A stretch of DNA of 64,000 bases, taken from contig BIFP01000051.1 in assembly GCA_005402585.1 (NCBI GenBank), forward strand, positions 124,001-188,000, in the 5' to 3' direction. The translations under genes were made by a program, and so were the position numbers. This DNA is from Micromonosporaceae bacterium KJ-029 (GTDB taxonomy: Bacteria; Actinomycetota; Actinomycetes; Mycobacteriales; Micromonosporaceae). The notes under the pieces were generated by a model, which did not search any database, was not told where the DNA came from, and saw nothing but the letters and a program-made list of their open reading frames with translations. Below, in pieces: positions 52,254 through 61,516 of this stretch (position 1 is its first letter; every line of letters starts with the position of its first letter).

Positions 52254-55223
52254 ATGGGTGAGACTCGATACATGGTTAATGCATCTAGAGTGCAAATAAC
52301 CGTGTTGCGGGGCCGGGAACCCGAGTGCCGGGAAATCCGCAACCTGCTCGTCGCGCCGACCGGGGGAGCGCTGCTGCTGCACGGCGAGCCCGGCGCTGGC
52401 CGCACGGCCCTGCTGGCGTACGCCCACCGCCACGCCGGGGACCGCACCCTCCTCGCCGGGACCGGCCTGCCCGACGAGGCCGCCCTGCCCTACGCGGGGC
52501 TGCAACGGCTGCTCGATCCCGTCCTCGACCGGGCCGCAGCGCTGCCCGAGCGGCAACGGCAGGCGCTGCGGCGTGCCCTGGCCGGCGAGGGCTGCCCCGA
52601 GGCCGACCGGCTCGCGCTGTCGATGGGCGTGCTCGGGCTGCTGGCCGCCACCGCGCGGGACGATCCACTGCTGTGCACCATGGACGACGTCGACGCCGGT
52701 GACGCACCGACCGCGCGGACCTTGGCCTTCGTCGCCCGGCGGCTGCACCACCTGCGGGTCACCGTCCTGCTCACGGCCGGCAGCGACACCGGCGCGGCCG
52801 GGATACCCACCCGTAGGCTGTTGCCGCTCGACAGCCGCGACAGCCACGCCGTGCTCGCCGACCGGCGTCCCGGACCGCAGCCGCCGGCACCGGTGCTCGG
52901 GGCGCTGACCGCCCTCGCCACAGGAAACCCGCAGGCCCTGGTCGACCTCGCCGACACGCTCACCCCTGGCCAGTGGCACGGACACGAGCCGCTGCCCACC
53001 GCGCCACCGGCCGACGGCGCGCTCGGTCGGGCGTACCGGTCGCTGCTGGACCGCCTGCCGAGCGACACCCGGCGCGTGCTGCTGCTGGCCGCGCTCGCCA
53101 CCGACACCAGTCCCGGCCTCCCCGACCGGGCCGGGCAGGTGGTCGACGTCCAGCCCGGCGACACGGACCGGGCCACCGATGTCTCCGGCAGCGATCCCGC
53201 CAACCAGGGCCGAGCCACCCGCCCGGCCGGCGTCGATCCCGGCACCCTGGCGCGGGCCGCCCGGGCCGCCGGCAGCACCGTCGAGGCGCTCGCCCCAGCC
53301 GAGGCCGCCGGCCTGGTCTGGATCGACCCGCAGGGCGGCGTCGACTTCTCCCGACCGCTCGCCCGCGGCATGGTCCAGGCCACCGCGTCCGTCGCCGATC
53401 GCCGCGTCGCCCACCTGCTGCTCGCCGGCGCCCTCGACGCCACCGGCAACCGGCTGCGCCGGGCCCTGCACCGGGCCGCCGCCGACGACGGGCCGGACCC
53501 GGCCCTGGCGGCGGAACTGGAGCAGGCCGCCGCCGGCGGCGGGGCCGACTGGGCCACCGCCGCGACCGCACTGAGCCGGGCCGCCGACCTCACCGACGAC
53601 CCGACCCGGGCCGCCGCCCGGCGCGTCACCGCCGCCCGTTACGCCTGGGCGGCCGGCCAGCCCGACCGGGCCCGAGCGCTGCTGCGGGGCCTGCCCGCCG
53701 CCGAGGGTGCCTCGGCCGACCTCCCGGCCGCACCAGTCGACCTTCCGGCCGCCCCGGCCTACCGTTCCCCATGGTCGGCCGATTCGAGCCTCACCGGCGG
53801 CGCCGACCTGCTGCGCGGCGAGATGCAGCTGCGTTGCGGCTCACCGTCCGTCGCGCTACCGACCCTGTTGGCCGCCGCCACCGCACTGGCCGGCACCGAC
53901 CGCACCACGGCACTGGTCGCCCTGTTCCGGGCCGGCGAGGCCATCTGCTTCTCCGGCGACCAGTACCGCTACGCCGAGGTGGCGCGCCGGGTCACCGCGC
54001 TGCGCCGGGACGGGGATCCGCCGCCCGTGGAACTGCTGGCCACCCTCGTCGCCGGAATCGCCGCGACGCTTCGCGGCGAGCACGGACAGGGCGGGCCGCT
54101 ACTGCGCCGGGCGGTCGTACTCGGTGGACGGTTGACCGGCGCCGCGCTCACCCCGACCGCGCTGACCGGCGCGGCCGTGGCCGGCCTGCTGGTGGCCGTG
54201 GACGCCGCGGCGCACCGGCTCGCCGACCGCGCCGTCGACCTGGCCCGTACCCGTGGGGAGCTGTCCCTGTTGCCGAGGGCCCTCGAACTGCGCGCGATGA
54301 CGGAGTACTGGCTGGGCCGGCACGACGCGGCAGCGGAGAGCTGCCGGGAGGGGCTGCGGGTGGCGCGGGTCAGCGGACAGCCCGCCTGTGCCGGCGTACA
54401 CCTGGGTCTGCTGGCCGTGCTCGCGGCGGTGCGCGGCGACCGGGCCGCCAGCCTGCGGCAGGTGGCCGAGATCGGCGACACCGCCGCACCGGACAGCCGG
54501 CCCTACGCCCTCGCACAGTGGGCTCTCGCGGTGCTCGACCTGGTCGACGGCCGGTACGCCGACGCCGCCGACCGCCTGACCTCGCTGGCCCGCCCCGGCA
54601 CCGGCCGGGGCCAGGTACTCGTCCAGGTGATGGCCACGCCCCACCTGGTGGAAGCCGCCGCCCACGTCGGCCGCCACGCGCAGGCCCGCGCCGCGCTCGC
54701 CGTCTTCGACCGCTGGGCCGGCAGTACGGCCAGCCCGTCCCGCCGGGCACTCTCCGCCCGGTGCCACGCGCTGCTGACCCCATGCGGCAGCGCCGAGGCC
54801 GAGACGCACTTCCGGGCGGCGCTGCGGCTGCACCCGGCCGACGCCGCCACCTTCGAACGGGCCCGCACCGAACTGCTCTTCGGCCGGGAACTGCGCCGCA
54901 GCCGACGACCCCGCGACGCCCGCGACCACCTGCACCGCGCCCGGCAGACGTTCACCCTGCTCGGGGCGGAAATGTGGGCCGAGCAGGCGACGGTGGAGCT
55001 GCGGGCGGCGGGGGAGTCCGTCGGGGGGTCGGACCGCCCGGCCGCGCAGCTGCTCACCGGTCAGCAGCTGCGCATCGCGCACCTGGTCGCCTCCGGTGCC
55101 ACCAACCGGGAGGTCGCCACCCAGATGTTCCTGTCCACCCGGACCGTCGACCACCACCTGCGCAACATCTTCCACCGACTCGGCATCCGCTCCCGCACCG
55201 AACTGGCCCGCGTACTCGGCTAA
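52254..55223 (+). CDS. Large LuxR-type ATP-binding transcriptional regulator (LAL family)
   Basis: A 989-residue LAL/MalT-like regulator. The N-terminal AAA-type ATPase has Walker A GEPGAGRT (44-51) and a Walker-B-like LLCTMDDVDAGD. A long helical TPR-like middle part spans about 350-900. The C-terminal LuxR helix-turn-helix is LTGQQLRIAHLVASGATN to TVDHHLRNIFHRLGIRS (about 930-985). The start is uncertain: ATG 52254, ATG 52272 and GTG codons to about 52302 are all possible before the conserved LRGREPE. Such proteins activate pathways in response to ATP and a small ligand or partner. It stands alone, downstream of the double palindrome, so its target is unknown. Confidence 0.88.
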   Translation: MGETRYMVNASRVQITVLRGREPECREIRNLLVAPTGGALLLHGEPGAGRTALLAYAHRHAGDRTLLAGTGLPDEAALPYAGLQRLLDPVLDRAAALPERQRQALRRALAGEGCPEADRLALSMGVLGLLAATARDDPLLCTMDDVDAGDAPTARTLAFVARRLHHLRVTVLLTAGSDTGAAGIPTRRLLPLDSRDSHAVLADRRPGPQPPAPVLGALTALATGNPQALVDLADTLTPGQWHGHEPLPTAPPADGALGRAYRSLLDRLPSDTRRVLLLAALATDTSPGLPDRAGQVVDVQPGDTDRATDVSGSDPANQGRATRPAGVDPGTLARAARAAGSTVEALAPAEAAGLVWIDPQGGVDFSRPLARGMVQATASVADRRVAHLLLAGALDATGNRLRRALHRAAADDGPDPALAAELEQAAAGGGADWATAATALSRAADLTDDPTRAAARRVTAARYAWAAGQPDRARALLRGLPAAEGASADLPAAPVDLPAAPAYRSPWSADSSLTGGADLLRGEMQLRCGSPSVALPTLLAAATALAGTDRTTALVALFRAGEAICFSGDQYRYAEVARRVTALRRDGDPPPVELLATLVAGIAATLRGEHGQGGPLLRRAVVLGGRLTGAALTPTALTGAAVAGLLVAVDAAAHRLADRAVDLARTRGELSLLPRALELRAMTEYWLGRHDAAAESCREGLRVARVSGQPACAGVHLGLLAVLAAVRGDRAASLRQVAEIGDTAAPDSRPYALAQWALAVLDLVDGRYADAADRLTSLARPGTGRGQVLVQVMATPHLVEAAAHVGRHAQARAALAVFDRWAGSTASPSRRALSARCHALLTPCGSAEAETHFRAALRLHPADAATFERARTELLFGRELRRSRRPRDARDHLHRARQTFTLLGAEMWAEQATVELRAAGESVGGSDRPAAQLLTGQQLRIAHLVASGATNREVATQMFLSTRTVDHHLRNIFHRLGIRSRTELARVLG

Positions 55224-55248
55224 CGGCTGGGACAGATCCGCAGCTCGC

Positions 55249-55827
55249 CTACTTCGTGTAGTAGGTGAGACGGCCAGTGTCGCTGAGTTCCTGCAAGGCA
55301 CCGCTGTTCGAAGGGCTGAAGACGCGGCAGGCGCAATCCTCAACCGGCTGCTCCGCCGATGCCTCGGCGTAGTGCCAGACCTGGCCTACATACGCCGTGA
55401 ACGACCGACTGCTATTAGCTGGCACGGCGACCGCCTCATACGACTTGCAATCAGCGTCAAAGAGCCATAGCACGTGTGGCTCGCTGTACGTCGAGAGAAG
55501 GCCGTTGACCGGGTCTCCCCACCGGTCCACAGGAATGTCGTTCACATAGAACGCGGCCACCTCCGGGCCCTTGACCTGCTTGACGCAAGCCTTGAGGAGT
55601 TGTGGCGCAGGGGCCCCCAGGTCGGATGCCGGTTCCGAGGTCGGCCCTGGCTCAGGCGTGGCTGAAGACGACGACCGCAGGCTGTTGAGGACGTCCCAGC
55701 CGCCACCGGCCGCGCCAGGGAACACAGCCAGGAGAACTACTATTGCGGCGAGGCCTCCGCACAGGGCGATTGCGATAGCCAGGCGGCGACGGCCCGCCGG
55801 GTGTGTGGGTGTCCTCTGAGATGCCAC
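55249..55827 (-). CDS. Hypothetical membrane-anchored protein
   Basis: A 192-residue protein I do not recognise. GTG 55827 has GGAG nine bases upstream. One N-terminal membrane segment (about 16-38) is followed by a Ser/Pro/Glu-rich linker and an extracytoplasmic domain with four Cys: ACVKQVKGPEVAAFYV, LWLFDADCKSYEAV and VEDCACRVFS. Base composition here is less GC-rich and codon use less biased than in neighbours, suggesting acquired DNA. It is convergent with the LuxR gene with only 25 bases between them. Confidence 0.65.
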   Translation of the reverse strand: MASQRTPTHPAGRRRLAIAIALCGGLAAIVVLLAVFPGAAGGGWDVLNSLRSSSSATPEPGPTSEPASDLGAPAPQLLKACVKQVKGPEVAAFYVNDIPVDRWGDPVNGLLSTYSEPHVLWLFDADCKSYEAVAVPANSSRSFTAYVGQVWHYAEASAEQPVEDCACRVFSPSNSGALQELSDTGRLTYYTK

Positions 55828-56245
55828 GTCGCGTCACTCCATCAGCCGCAAGCCCTGAACGCGCGGGAAAGTCAGGGCTACCAAGGTCGAATCTCGGCAG
55901 AAAACAAGGCTTCAACGGATGTTCCCGCAGGTTGAGTGCCTCGCCGTCGCCTGGTGGCGGCTAGCGGTTCCGACCTTTCTAATCCTCCACCCGGCCGCCG
56001 GCTGCACAGTGTACGACGGTTCCCGTCCCGCTGTTGTCCCGCGAAACGTGCCGACGTCGAGACGTACACCGAGTCCGTGAGGGCCAGCGCCGAACGAGCG
56101 GTCGGCGGTGTAACGAACGGCCGATTGAAGGCCGGCGATACCGTCACCCAGAGTGCAGATGGGGTACAAGACTGATCAGATCCGCTCGCCCCGCTGGTGT
56201 CTTCTCATGCAACCTTGCACGGATAATCCGGGCTACACCCGGTCC
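55828..56245. other. Non-coding, lower-GC interval
   Basis: No gene recognised in about 420 bp. Short open frames on both strands lack starts, ribosome-binding sites and family motifs. Composition is noticeably less GC-rich, like the adjacent hypothetical gene. Confidence 0.5.
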
Positions 56246-56294
56246 AGATCTTGGACAGTTTTCGTTAGAGAGGAACGGGAACTGTCCAAGATCT
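56246..56294. repeat. Long hairpin, possible dispersed palindromic element
   Basis: Perfect 15-bp arms AGATCTTGGACAGTT (56246-56260) and AACTGTCCAAGATCT (56280-56294) surround a 19-base loop that holds an extra CGTT/AACG pairing. It is not next to any gene end, so it is unlikely to be a simple terminator. The form is that of the short palindromic elements scattered in actinomycete genomes. Confidence 0.7.
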
Positions 56295-56453
56295 AGCGCC
56301 CGCATCTCACTGCATTCGAGCGACGTCGTGCGGGGCGGGAGCTGACAGCGGTGAGCCCCATGCCGACAACCGGTAGCCGGGACGCCACACCAAGCAGTTC
56401 CGCACGTTCTGGCCTCACAAGCTGGCGGATCTCATGGCGACCAGTCCCTGCCG

Positions 56454-56771
56454 GTGGCTTCGGTGACCAGTGTCGGCCATGCCGGCGTCGACAGCGTCGC
56501 CGCCGCCATGCAGCGTGCTTCCGCGCCGGCCGGCGCCGCGACGCCGGTCGAGGTGGTGCGTGGGCTGGTTGACCAGGCATGGGCGTTGTGGCATCGGTCG
56601 TCCACCGAGCGTACGGCGGTCGCGGCGGTGCTTCCCGGGTTGCTGGCGGACGTGCAAAGTAGCGCCAGGCGGCTGGATGGTGTGGCTCGTCGTCACGCGC
56701 TGGTCGAGCTGGCGCGTGTCTATCACCTGAGAACCGGGCCGGATAACCCAGCGCGGCTGAACTCGCCCTGA
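56454..56771 (+). pseudogene. Fragment of an XRE-family regulator
   Basis: The frame encodes PVEVVRGLVDQAWALWHRSS, TAVAAVLPGLLADVQSSARR, then ARRHALVELARVYHLRTG. This is the middle (TPR-like) segment of the actinomycete XRE regulators that have a helix-turn-helix at the N-terminus and a long helical C-terminus. The helix-turn-helix is absent and the frame stops after 105 residues, so this is a remnant. It sits between the hairpin element and an MFS gene, in the low-GC island. Confidence 0.6.
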
Positions 56772-56868
56772 TTGCAGAGACGGGCTCCGGTGCCCGCAGC
56801 CCAGCGGGTTGACCTTGACGTGCCGCTGGCCTTTGGGCTGCTTGGCGGCTTCTGCGATGATCGGCCAC

Positions 56869-58167
56869 ATGACGGGGGTCGAGGAACCACTGCGTACGGA
56901 TCCGGTGGCGGAGTCCCTCTCCGGCCGGGATCGGTTGGGCGGCAGATACTGGCGGCTCTGGTCGGCGTCGGCGGTGTCGAACCTCGCCGACGGGATCGTC
57001 AAGATCGCCCTGCCGCTGGTGGCGGTCAGCTACACCGACTCGCCGGTGTTGGTCGCCGGGGTGGCGGCGGCGTTCAGCCTGCCGTGGCTGCTGTTCGCGC
57101 TGCCGGCGGGCGCGCTCGTTGACCGGCTCGACCGGCGTCGGGTGATGCTGGCCGCCAACACCGTGCGCGCGAGCCTGTTCGGGGCGATGGCGCTGGCGGT
57201 GGCGTTCGACATCGGCTCGATCTGGCTGCTCTACCTGGTGGCGTTCGGCGCCGGAGTCGCCGAGACCCTGTACGACACCTCGGCCCAGTCGATTCTGCCG
57301 CAGCTCGTCCCGCGCGAGGTGCTGCCCCGGGCCAACGGGCGGCTGCACGCCGTCGAGTTGGCGGCCAACCAGTTCGTCGGCCCGCCGCTGGCCGGCTTCC
57401 TGGTGGCCGGTGGGGTGGCCCTCGCCCTGGCCGGGCCGGCGGGGATGTGGGCGGTCGCGGTGGCGGCGCTGCTCCTGGTCGGCGGCCGGTTCCGGGTCGA
57501 GCGGGACGGCCACAGCACGCTGCGCGCCGACATCGCCGAGGGACTGCGTTTCCTCTTGCGGCACCGGCTGCTGCGCACCCTGGCGACGATGGTGGGCGTC
57601 AGCAACTTCATCACGAACGCCATTTTCGCGGTGCTGGTGCTCTACGCGGTCGGCCCGGACTCGGCGATCGGGCTCACCGAGCCCGGGTACGGCATCTTGC
57701 TGACCACCATCGCCGGCGGTATCGTGCTCGGGTCGCTGGTCGCCGGGTGGATCGAGCGCCGGCTCGGCCGGGCCCGCGCGCTCGGCGTCTCCATGGTGGC
57801 CATGGCGGCGGTCGTCGGTGCGCCGGCGTTGACCACCAACCCGTACGTGCTCGGCGCGGTCTTCTTCGGCGGCGGGATCCTGCTCGCCGCCTGGAACGTC
57901 ATCACGGTCTCGCTGCGCCAGCGGATCACCCCGGACCGGCTGCTCGGCCGGGTCAACAGCAGCTACCGGCTACTCGCCTGGGGCAGTATGCCCGTCGGCG
58001 CCGTCGCTGGCGGTCTGCTGGCCGAGTTGTTCGGCCTCCGCGCGGTCTTCGCGATCATGGGTGTGCTGGCGCTCAGCCTGCTGCTCGGCATGCTCCGGGT
58101 CACCGACGCCGCCATCGAGGCCGCCGAGCGCGACGCCGCCGAGCGCGACCGGGTCGGGCCCGCCTGA
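56869..58167 (+). CDS. MFS transporter, EntS-like
   Basis: A 432-residue MFS_3 family exporter with twelve membrane segments; LPAGALVDRLDRRRVML is motif A and GFGAGVAETLYDTSAQSILPQLV is the family-specific loop. ATG 56869 is chosen because it precedes the conserved start; the frame is open to 56809 and no Shine-Dalgarno is evident for either. Probably exports a drug, siderophore or secondary metabolite. The C-terminal tail has AERDAAERD repeats. Confidence 0.88.
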   Translation: MTGVEEPLRTDPVAESLSGRDRLGGRYWRLWSASAVSNLADGIVKIALPLVAVSYTDSPVLVAGVAAAFSLPWLLFALPAGALVDRLDRRRVMLAANTVRASLFGAMALAVAFDIGSIWLLYLVAFGAGVAETLYDTSAQSILPQLVPREVLPRANGRLHAVELAANQFVGPPLAGFLVAGGVALALAGPAGMWAVAVAALLLVGGRFRVERDGHSTLRADIAEGLRFLLRHRLLRTLATMVGVSNFITNAIFAVLVLYAVGPDSAIGLTEPGYGILLTTIAGGIVLGSLVAGWIERRLGRARALGVSMVAMAAVVGAPALTTNPYVLGAVFFGGGILLAAWNVITVSLRQRITPDRLLGRVNSSYRLLAWGSMPVGAVAGGLLAELFGLRAVFAIMGVLALSLLLGMLRVTDAAIEAAERDAAERDRVGPA

Positions 58168-58263
58168 CAGGGTGACCGCGCGGCCTTGGTGCGGCCGTCG
58201 GTATCCAGGATCATGACTTCCATCGCGGGCGTGGATATCGCCCGGCACGGACAGGAGAACTGT

Positions 58264-58977
58264 GTGAACAGACGTACGCGATGGATTCTCAGCGCACTCG
58301 CCGTGCCGCTCGTGTTGCTGACCGGATACGGCGTTTCCTGGGTGGGGCAGGCGCCGGCGCAGCAAGCGGCCGCGGTGGTGGGCACCGTCGGGGAGTACCC
58401 GTCGATGACCGCGCTGCGCAAGGTCGAGGAGGAGGGCGTCGCCTACGATCTCACCTGGACGATCACCAGTTCCCCGCTGATCGTCGTCGCTCCGCACGGC
58501 GGTGCGATCGAGCTGCGGACCAGCGAGATCGTGAGCGCGATCGCCGGCACCGAGCACACGCAGTGCCAGTTCAAGGGCAAGCTGCCCGCGGGCCAGAACT
58601 TCCCGCGCCTGCACGTCACGAGCGAGCGCTGGGACGTCGAGGAGTGCCTGATCCTGATCGGCCAGCGTACCCACGCGCTGTCGATCCACGGTACGTCCAA
58701 GGCATCCAAGATCGCCTACGTGGGTGGCCGGGACACCGCGACCGGTGTCGAGTTGGCGACCGCCCTACGGGCTGCCGGCTTCACCGTCGTCCAGCCCGCA
58801 CCCGCCGACATCGCGGGTACGTCGGTCAACAACTTCGTCAACAAGGACGCCGACGGTGCCGGAGTCCAGCTCGAACTGACGACGGACCTGCGTATGGAGC
58901 TGTTCCCGACGAAGGACGGTCCGCCCTCGGCGCGTGGGCAGGCGTTCGTCGACGCCGTGCGAAGCGTCTACTTCTGA
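58264..58977 (+). CDS. Secreted poly-gamma-glutamate hydrolase family protein
   Basis: A 237-residue secreted protein; GTG 58264 follows GGAG by six bases. A signal peptide ends around QAPAQQA (about 35). The mature domain has the hallmarks of the zinc-dependent gamma-PGA hydrolase family of phages and bacilli: PLIVVAPHGGAIELRTSEI (metal His and Glu), RTHALSIHG (second His), YVGGRD, and GVQLELTTDLR. It should cut gamma-glutamyl polymers outside the cell, perhaps the capsules of competing Bacillus. It stands alone, 96 bases after the MFS gene. Confidence 0.85.
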   Translation: MNRRTRWILSALAVPLVLLTGYGVSWVGQAPAQQAAAVVGTVGEYPSMTALRKVEEEGVAYDLTWTITSSPLIVVAPHGGAIELRTSEIVSAIAGTEHTQCQFKGKLPAGQNFPRLHVTSERWDVEECLILIGQRTHALSIHGTSKASKIAYVGGRDTATGVELATALRAAGFTVVQPAPADIAGTSVNNFVNKDADGAGVQLELTTDLRMELFPTKDGPPSARGQAFVDAVRSVYF

Positions 58978-58981
58978 CCGA

Positions 58982-60058
58982 CTAGTCGAACTGCACGACC
59001 GTGCGGGCGCCCTCGCCCCGGGCCATCCGGGCGAGGGCTTCCGGTGCCTCGTCGAGGGTGGCCTGATCGGTGACCAGGAAGGCGAGGTCGAGGCTGCCGT
59101 CCAGCACCGCCCGGGCCAGTTCGGGCACGTCCCGGTCCGGGTCGGACGAGCCGTAGACCGAGGAGCGCAGCGTCCGGGCCGAGTGGAAGATGTCCAGGGC
59201 GCTCAGGCCGAGGATGTCGTCCCGGCCGCCCATACCCACCACGATGACCTGGCCGCCCCGGCGGGCGGCCCGCCAGGCGGTGCGGATGGTCCTGGCCTGC
59301 CCGACGCACTCCACCGCGTGGTCGACGCCGCGCTTGTCGGTCAGCGCCCGGACCGACCGGCTGAGGGTGGCGTCGGCGAGCAGGAAGTCGGTGGCGCCCG
59401 CGGCGGCGGCCAGGTCGGCCTTGGCCGGCGAGACGTCGACGGCGATGACCGTGGCGGCACCGGCGGCGCGGGCGGCGGCCACCGCGGACAGGCCGACGCC
59501 GCCGAGACCGATCACGGCGACCGAGTCGCCGGGGGCGACCCCGGCGGTACGGCGGATCGCGCCGACGCCGGTGAGCACCGCGCAGCCCAGCAGCGCGGCG
59601 GCGGTGAAGGGCAACTCGGCCGGCACGGCGACCGCGGCCTCCTGCGGCACCAGCACCTGCTCGGCGAGGGCGCCGAGGCCGAGCGTGACGTGCAGTGGCT
59701 GGCCGTCGATGGTGTGGCCGCGGACGGCGCCGGGCGCCCCGCCGCGTTCGCACAGCCAGGGTTCACCGTGTAGGCAGTACCAGCAGGCCCGGCACGGTGG
59801 TGCCCAGTTCAGCACCACGTGGTCGCCGACCGCGACCCGGTCGACGCCGTCGCCGACCTCGGCCACCACGCCGGCCGCCTCGTGGCCGAGCAGCAGCGGG
59901 TACGGCGCGGCCAGGGTGCCGTCCACCATGGACAGATCCGAGTGGCACACGCCCGCGGCACGGATCCGTACCCGCACCTGACCGGGACCGGTGGCGGGCA
60001 GGTCGACCTGTTCGACCCGGGGTGGCGTACCGGCGGCCCGGGCGACCAGGCCCCTCAC
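58982..60058 (-). CDS. Zinc-dependent alcohol dehydrogenase
   Basis: A 358-residue medium-chain alcohol dehydrogenase. Catalytic zinc ligands lie in AAGVCHSDL and GHEAAGVV, the structural zinc is held by the four Cys of CRACWYCLHGEPWLC, and the NAD loop is VIGLGGVGLSAV. GTG 60058 overlaps the stop of the aldehyde dehydrogenase (GTGA), so the two are translated together. It is of the MDR class III / aryl-alcohol type. It should oxidise an alcohol to the aldehyde used by its partner. Confidence 0.93.
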   Translation of the reverse strand: MRGLVARAAGTPPRVEQVDLPATGPGQVRVRIRAAGVCHSDLSMVDGTLAAPYPLLLGHEAAGVVAEVGDGVDRVAVGDHVVLNWAPPCRACWYCLHGEPWLCERGGAPGAVRGHTIDGQPLHVTLGLGALAEQVLVPQEAAVAVPAELPFTAAALLGCAVLTGVGAIRRTAGVAPGDSVAVIGLGGVGLSAVAAARAAGAATVIAVDVSPAKADLAAAAGATDFLLADATLSRSVRALTDKRGVDHAVECVGQARTIRTAWRAARRGGQVIVVGMGGRDDILGLSALDIFHSARTLRSSVYGSSDPDRDVPELARAVLDGSLDLAFLVTDQATLDEAPEALARMARGEGARTVVQFD

Positions 60059-61473
60059 CGCTGGATCGCCTTCACTTCGCAGAACTCCTCCAGCCCGTGG
60101 TGGCCCAACTCCCGCCCGAGACCGGACTGCTTGTAGCCGCCGAACGGCGCCATCGGGTTGAACGGGGCGCCGTTGATGTCGACGGCGCCTGTGCGCAGCC
60201 GCCGGGCCACCCGCAACGCCCGTTCCTCGTCGCCGGACCAGACCGCGCCGGCCAGCCCGTACCGGGAGTTGTTGGCCACCGCCACGGCGTGGTCGTCGTC
60301 GTCCACCGGGATGACCGCGAGGACCGGCCCGAAGACCTCCTCCTGGGCGAGCGCGCTGTCCGGGTCGACGTCGGCGATCACGGTCGGGGCGACGAACCAG
60401 CCCTGCTGGGGGAGCGGGGCGTCCGGCCCACCGGCGACCAGCCGCCCGCCGTCGGCCAGGCCCCGGGCGATGTGCTCCCGGACCCGGTCCCGCTGCTGCA
60501 CGGAGACCAGTGGACCGAGGCGGGTGCCCGGCTCGAGGGGATCGCCGAGCTGGTAGCCCTCGGCCGCCTTGGCGGCCAGGTCGAGCGCCTCGTCGTAGCG
60601 GGCGCGGTGAACCAGCATCCGGGTCCACGCGGTGCAGGTCTGCCCCGAGTTGAGGAAGGCGTTGCCCACACCCACCTTGACCGCGGTGGCCAGGTCGGCG
60701 TCGTCGAGGATCACGTTGGCCGACTTGCCGCCCAGTTCCAGCGCCACCCGGGCGATCCGGTCGGCGGCCAGGTGCGCGATCCGCCGGCCGGTGGCGGTGG
60801 ACCCGGTGAAGGAGACCAGGTCCACGTCCTGGTGGCCGGCGATGGCCTCGCCGACCACCGGTCCGGTGCCGGTGACCAGGTTGACCACGCCCGGCGGGAG
60901 GCCGGCGGCATGGATGGCGTCGAAAAGCAGGTACGCGGTCAGCGGGGTCAACTCGCTCGGCTTCAGCACGACGGTGCATCCGGCGGCGAGCGCGGGCGCG
61001 AGCTTGGCCACGATCTGGTGCAGCGGGTAGTTCCACGGGGTGATCGCCCCGACCACGCCGACCGGTTCGCGTACCACCAGGGAGTTGCCCACGGTCTGCG
61101 GTGCCGGCGGCCGCGCGGCCAGGTCGACGTAGCCGCGCAGCACGGTCAGCGGCAGGCCGGTCTGGACCCGGGTGGCCACCTTGAGCGGGGTGCCGAGTTC
61201 CAACACGACGGTGCGGGCGACGTCGTACGCGCGGGCGGTCAGCTCGGCGTGCAGCCGGTCGAGGTGGGCGGCCCGCTCGGCCGGGTCGGTCGCCGCCCAG
61301 CCGTCGAACGCCGCCCGGGCCGCGGCCACCGCCCGGTCGACGTCGTCGGCCGTGCCGGCCGGCACCGTCGCGACGACCTCCTCGGTCGTCGGGTTGTGCA
61401 CCTCCAGTGACTGGCCACCGCCGGCCGGGACCCAGTCTCCGTCGAGGTAGAAGTCGGTCCGTACGCGATCCAT
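60055..61473 (-). CDS. NAD-dependent aldehyde dehydrogenase
   Basis: A 472-residue aldehyde dehydrogenase: ITPWNYPLHQIVAK, VSFTGSTATGRRI, the general base Glu in LELGGKSANVILDD, the nucleophile Cys in NSGQTCTAWTRM, and EEVFGPVLAVI. ATG 61473 has GAGGGG upstream. It oxidises an aldehyde to the acid, upstream of CoA activation and the acyl-CoA dehydrogenase encoded divergently. Its promoter region carries the TetR-type palindrome at 61493. Confidence 0.95.
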   Translation of the reverse strand: MDRVRTDFYLDGDWVPAGGGQSLEVHNPTTEEVVATVPAGTADDVDRAVAAARAAFDGWAATDPAERAAHLDRLHAELTARAYDVARTVVLELGTPLKVATRVQTGLPLTVLRGYVDLAARPPAPQTVGNSLVVREPVGVVGAITPWNYPLHQIVAKLAPALAAGCTVVLKPSELTPLTAYLLFDAIHAAGLPPGVVNLVTGTGPVVGEAIAGHQDVDLVSFTGSTATGRRIAHLAADRIARVALELGGKSANVILDDADLATAVKVGVGNAFLNSGQTCTAWTRMLVHRARYDEALDLAAKAAEGYQLGDPLEPGTRLGPLVSVQQRDRVREHIARGLADGGRLVAGGPDAPLPQQGWFVAPTVIADVDPDSALAQEEVFGPVLAVIPVDDDDHAVAVANNSRYGLAGAVWSGDEERALRVARRLRTGAVDINGAPFNPMAPFGGYKQSGLGRELGHHGLEEFCEVKAIQR

Positions 61474-61492
61474 GCGCCCCTCACCTCGCCGA

Positions 61493-61511
61493 AAACTAGC
61501 GATGCAAGTTT
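61493..61511 (-). promoter_or_regulatory. TetR-type operator, site 1
   Basis: AAACTAGC-GAT-GCAAGTTT, a 19-bp palindrome (one mismatch) located between the TetR stop and the aldehyde dehydrogenase start. It matches site 2 at 62246 in outer AAACT/AGTTT, spacing and GC core. Confidence 0.75.
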
Positions 61512-61516
61512 GGACT

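Noticed and set aside
52281-52305. TGCATCTAGAGTGCAAAT near the LuxR start as an operator related to the 41399 palindrome
   Set aside because: Symmetry is poor and spacing differs; resemblance is limited to TGCA and TGCAAAT words.
58982-61036. Single 684-residue fusion of alcohol dehydrogenase with an upstream extension
   Set aside because: The extension is the out-of-frame aldehyde dehydrogenase; the GTGA overlap at 60055-60058 gives a normal start for the alcohol dehydrogenase.
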